Part shown: piece after piece, positions 60,379-64,000 of the stretch
Position numbering within the stretch: the stretch's first letter is position 1
Layout of the letters: every line of letters starts with the position of its first letter
Source of the DNA: JBBAGC01 sp964491265
GTDB lineage: Bacteria; Spirochaetota; UBA4802; UBA5550
Assembly (NCBI GenBank): GCA_964491265.1
Contig: CAZBFP010000001.1
Span: 1 to 64,000, forward strand
DNA length: 64,000 bases
Direction: 5' to 3'
Program-made: the position numbers and the translations under genes
The notes under the pieces: model-generated
The model's input: only the letters and a program-made list of their open reading frames with translations
What the model was told of the DNA's origin: nothing
Databases searched by the model: none

Positions 60379-63300
60379 ATGAAAAAATTTTTTATAGCAC
60401 CACTTATTATTACTGCTGCATTACTTTCAATTGTCTCCTGTACTACATCTGATATTAAAAAAACAGAGAGCGGTGAAACCGTATACGGCAGTACAGGGAA
60501 AACCCCGGGCAAAAAGACATATATTGAGGGACGGGTTACAGAATCGGATGAGAAGAAGGGGATTGCCGGGGCTGTTGTTGAGATAAAAAACTCAAACAGG
60601 GGTATCGGCTACTACAAAACAGCAACAGACAGCAGAGGCCATTACCGGATTGATGACTTTATCCCCAATATCCGCTACGATATTGAAGTTACTGCACCCG
60701 ATTATGTTTCATATAATCAAACAATTCAGATAAGCGCGGTCGAGAATAATATTGTCCTGGCAAAGGAATCGATAATTACAGGTACTGTCAGGGACAGCAA
60801 AGGAGTGCCTGTTCCTGACACTGAAGTAAAGCTGAGCAGCTATAACGAATATAACGGCGCATCAGGCAACAGACCCGATTTTATTAAAACCGATTCCGCA
60901 GGAAACTATTCCTTTCCAAAGCTGAAAACCGGCTCATACATACTCAGTTTTGGGAAAAACGGCTACATTGCTGAAACTGCCCATATTCAGCAGGTCCGTG
61001 AAGGTGAAACTTTCAGACTGCAGATGGTCCTTTACAGGCCCTCATCCATCTCCGGGAATGTGGCTATCAGCGGTGTCAAAGCCCCGGCATCAAATATTAA
61101 TATCACTGCCAGAGGGAGACAGATTTACACAGTTGAAAGCTTCCATGACGGATCGTTCAATATCGAAGATGTTAAGCCTGGAAGATATCAGCTTGAGCTT
61201 TCACACCAGGGCTTTCACAATATTAAATCGCAGTTTATCGATATTCGTGAAGGGGAAAAAAAGGGTAACCTGAATTTCGAAATAGCGACAAGATCTCCCG
61301 ATGTGAAAATTCATTCATACCGCACCACATTTACTCCGGGAAACCAGCTTGATTTCAATTTAAGATCACTCCGCCTTGATGCAGTTAAGATACGCGTTTA
61401 CCGGGTACCTGTAAAATTCTTCCTGAGCGCAGCTCCCGATCCGGACTCACTGGACCCGGTTAAAAGCGGTTTTACTAAAGTAACTGAATGGGAGGAACCT
61501 GTAAAGGATTTCAGACCCTATGAGTGGATGTATTATTCAGTAAATATAAATCAGTCCCTCCCGGTAGGGGGCTATTGCATTGAAGTGCAGGGGAGCGGCA
61601 GTACCGCAGCCAGGCAGTTTTTTACTGTAACCAATATTGGTGTGGTTCTTAAAAAATCACCTGATAAAATCTACGCTTATGTAACAGACCTGGTACAGAA
61701 TAAACCGGTAAAGGATGCATCAATAATAGCCTATGACCAGATCGGCAGGGACAGGACAGGGAAACAGATCTCCGGCAGCTCCGTCCCTTCAATGATTGAG
61801 CAGCTCCCCCTTAGAGAGATCGCAAGAGGTTCCACGAATAATGATGGGATTTTCTCCGCACCGCTGAAACATCCCCGTGGCTTATCCCTTCTGGTTTTAT
61901 CAAAGGATGGAAGTTATGCTATTACCAGTTCTGGATCTGCCTCATTCCATGCTGCTGAAAAGGAGAAATTCTTTATTTATACAGACCGGCCTGTTTACAG
62001 GGCTGGCGACAGGGTTCATTTCAAGGTAATTGCAAAGGACAGGGAGGGGCGCTTTGTACCTATAAAAAACAGGGATATATTCTTCAAGGCTGGAAGAGTA
62101 GGATCTGAGGAGAATCAGGTCACAGGGGAGCTTCTTCTTGATGACTGGGGTACAGCTGAAGGGGTTATTGATATACCCGCGGATTCCGATCTTGGACTTT
62201 TTTCAATCAACACAGGGTTTGCCAGGGATAACCTCTACGGCTCAGGGACCTTCCATGTGGAGCAATACAGAAAGCCGGAATTTAAAATAGAGATTGAGCC
62301 GTCAAAAAGCTTCTTTATCAACGGTGACACAGCAGAGTTCAGGGTTGAGGCAAAATATTTTTTCGGTGCACCTATTAAGGATGCACTTGTTAAATACAGA
62401 TTTTATGAAAGACGTATAGAAACCGCGGATTTATCATACAATGATGAAAGCAGCGCAGGCCGTTCATATTCACGCATAAGGCTGGAGGGGGAAAAATATG
62501 CTGACTCTTCAGGAACAGCCCTTTTAAGGCTTGCAGCAGGAACATACCCCTATGACAGGGAGATTACTCTTGAAGCAACTGTAACAGACAGATCAAATAT
62601 AAGCATAACATCCCGTAGAACCGTAAAAGTGGGGCGGGGGGAATTTTTTATTAAAGTGGAGCCTGAGGAGAACTTCTTCAATATTGACGGGAGTAAAAAG
62701 ATTAAAATCTCAGCAGTGAGTCACTCCGGAAAACCGGTATCCGGCTCTTTTGATGTTAATCTTTTTAAATATATATGGAAGCCGGCACAACGGGTCTATG
62801 TTCATGACACCAGGCCATTATTCAGCCGCAAAGTTACCACAGGGGCTGACGGTACAGCGGAAATAAATCTGCCGGAAAAATTTTCCAGCTATGGCGAATT
62901 CGACCTTATTGTAACAGGTAAAGATTCCAGGGACAACCGGATCAAGGGTTCAACAATTCTATGGATATACAGGGAAAGCGGCGGTGATGCTGCTTCAAAA
63001 TTCAGGAATATTGAATTGTCTGTAAATAAAAATATAATTGAGGATAGCGGAGAGATTACTTCACTTGTTAAAAGCAGGTTCACCGATTCCTATGTCTGGG
63101 TTACTCTTGAAGGGAGGGATATTTACCAGTCTAAAGTTGTGAAGATGGATAAAAACATTGTGCCTGTTAAATTCAATGTTGATAAAAAATACGCGCCCAA
63201 TCTTTTTGTCAGGGCTGTTATGCAGAGAGGGAGAGCCCTGTACACAGATATACAGGAGATCACTATCCCGGTTGAGGATACCAGGCTTAAAATCAGCGTC

Positions 63301-64000
63301 ACACCTGACAGGGGTGTTTACAGCCCCGGTGAAACCGTTAATATTAAAATTAAAACCACTGACCTGAATAATAAACCGCAGCGGAGCGACCTCTCCCTGG
63401 CAGCTGTTGATGAATCAGTTTTTTCAATAAGGGGTGATAATACACCGGAAATTTCCTCATACTTCTACTCCAGAATTTCTAACTGGGTAATTACAACATA
63501 CTCCTATCCCATTACACTCCTTGCAGGCGCGGGTAAGGATTCACAGGTTAAGGTGCGTGAAAATTTTAAAGATACCGCTTTCTGGGACGGTAAAATCAGG
63601 ACCGACAGTAAGGGTGAGGCAGCAGTTTCATTTACCATACCGGATAACCTCACAACATGGCGCCTCACAGCACGGGGCCACGACCTGTCAGGGAGGATGG
63701 GTGAAGTAAGAGAGAAGTTCTTATCCACAAAAGATATAGCTGCAAGAACAGGGAAACCCAGATTCATGGTAGAAGGGGACACTATCTCTCTTATCGGCAT
63801 TGTGAATAATAACACCGATTCAGGGATTAGAAGTATAACCACTTCAATGAAACTGAACAGCAGTGAAATAAAACCTGACAGAGAGATAAAAATGAGTCTC
63901 CCTGAATACGGATCTGCCAGAGAATTCTTCACCTTCACCGTACCTGAAGGCTCAGGTGAAGCAGTAATAGAATACTCTGCAGTCACAGAAAAAAACAAAG
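60379..64000 (+). CDS. Alpha-2-macroglobulin-like lipoprotein (partial)
   Basis: The frame starts at ATG 60379 (GGAG eight bases upstream) and is still open at the window end after 1207 codons. A lipobox (LSIVSC, Cys21) anchors it. Residues 50-300 hold several carboxypeptidase-regulatory-like beta repeats (GRVTESDEKKGIAGAVVEI, ITGTVRDSKGVPVPDTEV). Macroglobulin domains follow: DRPVYRAGDRVHFKVIAKD is the MG2 sequence, SDLSLAAVDESVF the bait-region side, and WDGKIRTDSKGEAAVSFTIP the A2M core with TWRL. The thioester region would lie past the window edge. Bacterial proteins of this type trap or block proteases in the envelope, usually beside penicillin-binding protein 1C. Confidence 0.85.
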   Translation, partial: MKKFFIAPLIITAALLSIVSCTTSDIKKTESGETVYGSTGKTPGKKTYIEGRVTESDEKKGIAGAVVEIKNSNRGIGYYKTATDSRGHYRIDDFIPNIRYDIEVTAPDYVSYNQTIQISAVENNIVLAKESIITGTVRDSKGVPVPDTEVKLSSYNEYNGASGNRPDFIKTDSAGNYSFPKLKTGSYILSFGKNGYIAETAHIQQVREGETFRLQMVLYRPSSISGNVAISGVKAPASNINITARGRQIYTVESFHDGSFNIEDVKPGRYQLELSHQGFHNIKSQFIDIREGEKKGNLNFEIATRSPDVKIHSYRTTFTPGNQLDFNLRSLRLDAVKIRVYRVPVKFFLSAAPDPDSLDPVKSGFTKVTEWEEPVKDFRPYEWMYYSVNINQSLPVGGYCIEVQGSGSTAARQFFTVTNIGVVLKKSPDKIYAYVTDLVQNKPVKDASIIAYDQIGRDRTGKQISGSSVPSMIEQLPLREIARGSTNNDGIFSAPLKHPRGLSLLVLSKDGSYAITSSGSASFHAAEKEKFFIYTDRPVYRAGDRVHFKVIAKDREGRFVPIKNRDIFFKAGRVGSEENQVTGELLLDDWGTAEGVIDIPADSDLGLFSINTGFARDNLYGSGTFHVEQYRKPEFKIEIEPSKSFFINGDTAEFRVEAKYFFGAPIKDALVKYRFYERRIETADLSYNDESSAGRSYSRIRLEGEKYADSSGTALLRLAAGTYPYDREITLEATVTDRSNISITSRRTVKVGRGEFFIKVEPEENFFNIDGSKKIKISAVSHSGKPVSGSFDVNLFKYIWKPAQRVYVHDTRPLFSRKVTTGADGTAEINLPEKFSSYGEFDLIVTGKDSRDNRIKGSTILWIYRESGGDAASKFRNIELSVNKNIIEDSGEITSLVKSRFTDSYVWVTLEGRDIYQSKVVKMDKNIVPVKFNVDKKYAPNLFVRAVMQRGRALYTDIQEITIPVEDTRLKISVTPDRGVYSPGETVNIKIKTTDLNNKPQRSDLSLAAVDESVFSIRGDNTPEISSYFYSRISNWVITTYSYPITLLAGAGKDSQVKVRENFKDTAFWDGKIRTDSKGEAAVSFTIPDNLTTWRLTARGHDLSGRMGEVREKFLSTKDIAARTGKPRFMVEGDTISLIGIVNNNTDSGIRSITTSMKLNSSEIKPDREIKMSLPEYGSAREFFTFTVPEGSGEAVIEYSAVTEKNK

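Overview
The window reads as a chromosomal segment of an anaerobic, Gram-negative-type bacterium. Evidence for an outer membrane is the set of lipoproteins, a predicted outer-membrane barrel protein, a beta-helix surface lipoprotein and an alpha-2-macroglobulin-like lipoprotein. Evidence for anaerobic life is hgcAB, a cytoplasmic Mo/W-bis-MGD oxidoreductase, a tungstate ABC transporter and a KamA-type radical-SAM aminomutase. The mix (sigma factor with two FecR proteins, long Ser/Thr-kinase signalling genes, beta-helix surface protein) leans towards Spirochaetota, but no rRNA or tRNA gene is present and this assignment is a guess.

Layout. 0.4-3.2 kb: a HerA/DUF853 ATPase, a GxxExxY gene inside a terminal-inverted-repeat cassette, and a Phd antitoxin beside a broken PIN gene. 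3.4-5.2 kb: arsR-hgcA-hgcB, a mercury-methylation operon with overlapping genes and a dyad in the promoter. 5.5-15.4 kb: six minus-strand genes reading kinase-TPR-membrane protein, NDT/TIR-like protein, zinc-ribbon protein, four-AAA CbxX-type ATPase, FHA protein and PP2C phosphatase. This looks like a self-contained phospho-signalling machine and is the best candidate for an undescribed system. 15.8-20.5 kb: small proteins of mostly unknown role, including a duplicated pair, and a Cys-rich DUF5685 protein. 21-31.9 kb: an arsenic/thiol-redox region with a CoA-disulfide reductase-rhodanese, ACR3, two ArsR regulators, an ArsP-type permease, two thioredoxin-like proteins, a CcdA-like protein and the Mo/W enzyme, with mazEF inserted.

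31.9-37 kb: STAS, REC-GGDEF, RarD and 7TM-SpoIIE phosphatase signalling genes. 37-39.7 kb: vapBC and two HEPN/MNT modules, one with a broken HEPN start. 39.8-46.9 kb: a surface lipoprotein, then an ECF-like sigma factor, two FecR proteins and an Fn3/barrel protein that share a small beta motif. 47-51.9 kb: a decayed Phd gene between direct repeats, kamA and tupABC. 52-54.9 kb: a RAYT transposase with its palindrome, an amidohydrolase, a CoA-transferase remnant and a TetR regulator. 55.4-64 kb: a MuiA-like DUF4139 protein, pyruvate kinase, VanW, an AMMECR1-like protein and an alpha-2-macroglobulin-like lipoprotein that runs off the window.

Gene decay and small repeats are frequent. At least two dispersed intergenic repeat families occur: one with G-rich 25-bp terminal inverted repeats, and one built around a GC-rich hairpin. 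Six or more gene remnants are visible. Start sites were re-chosen from ribosome binding sites wherever the longest reading frame looked too long.
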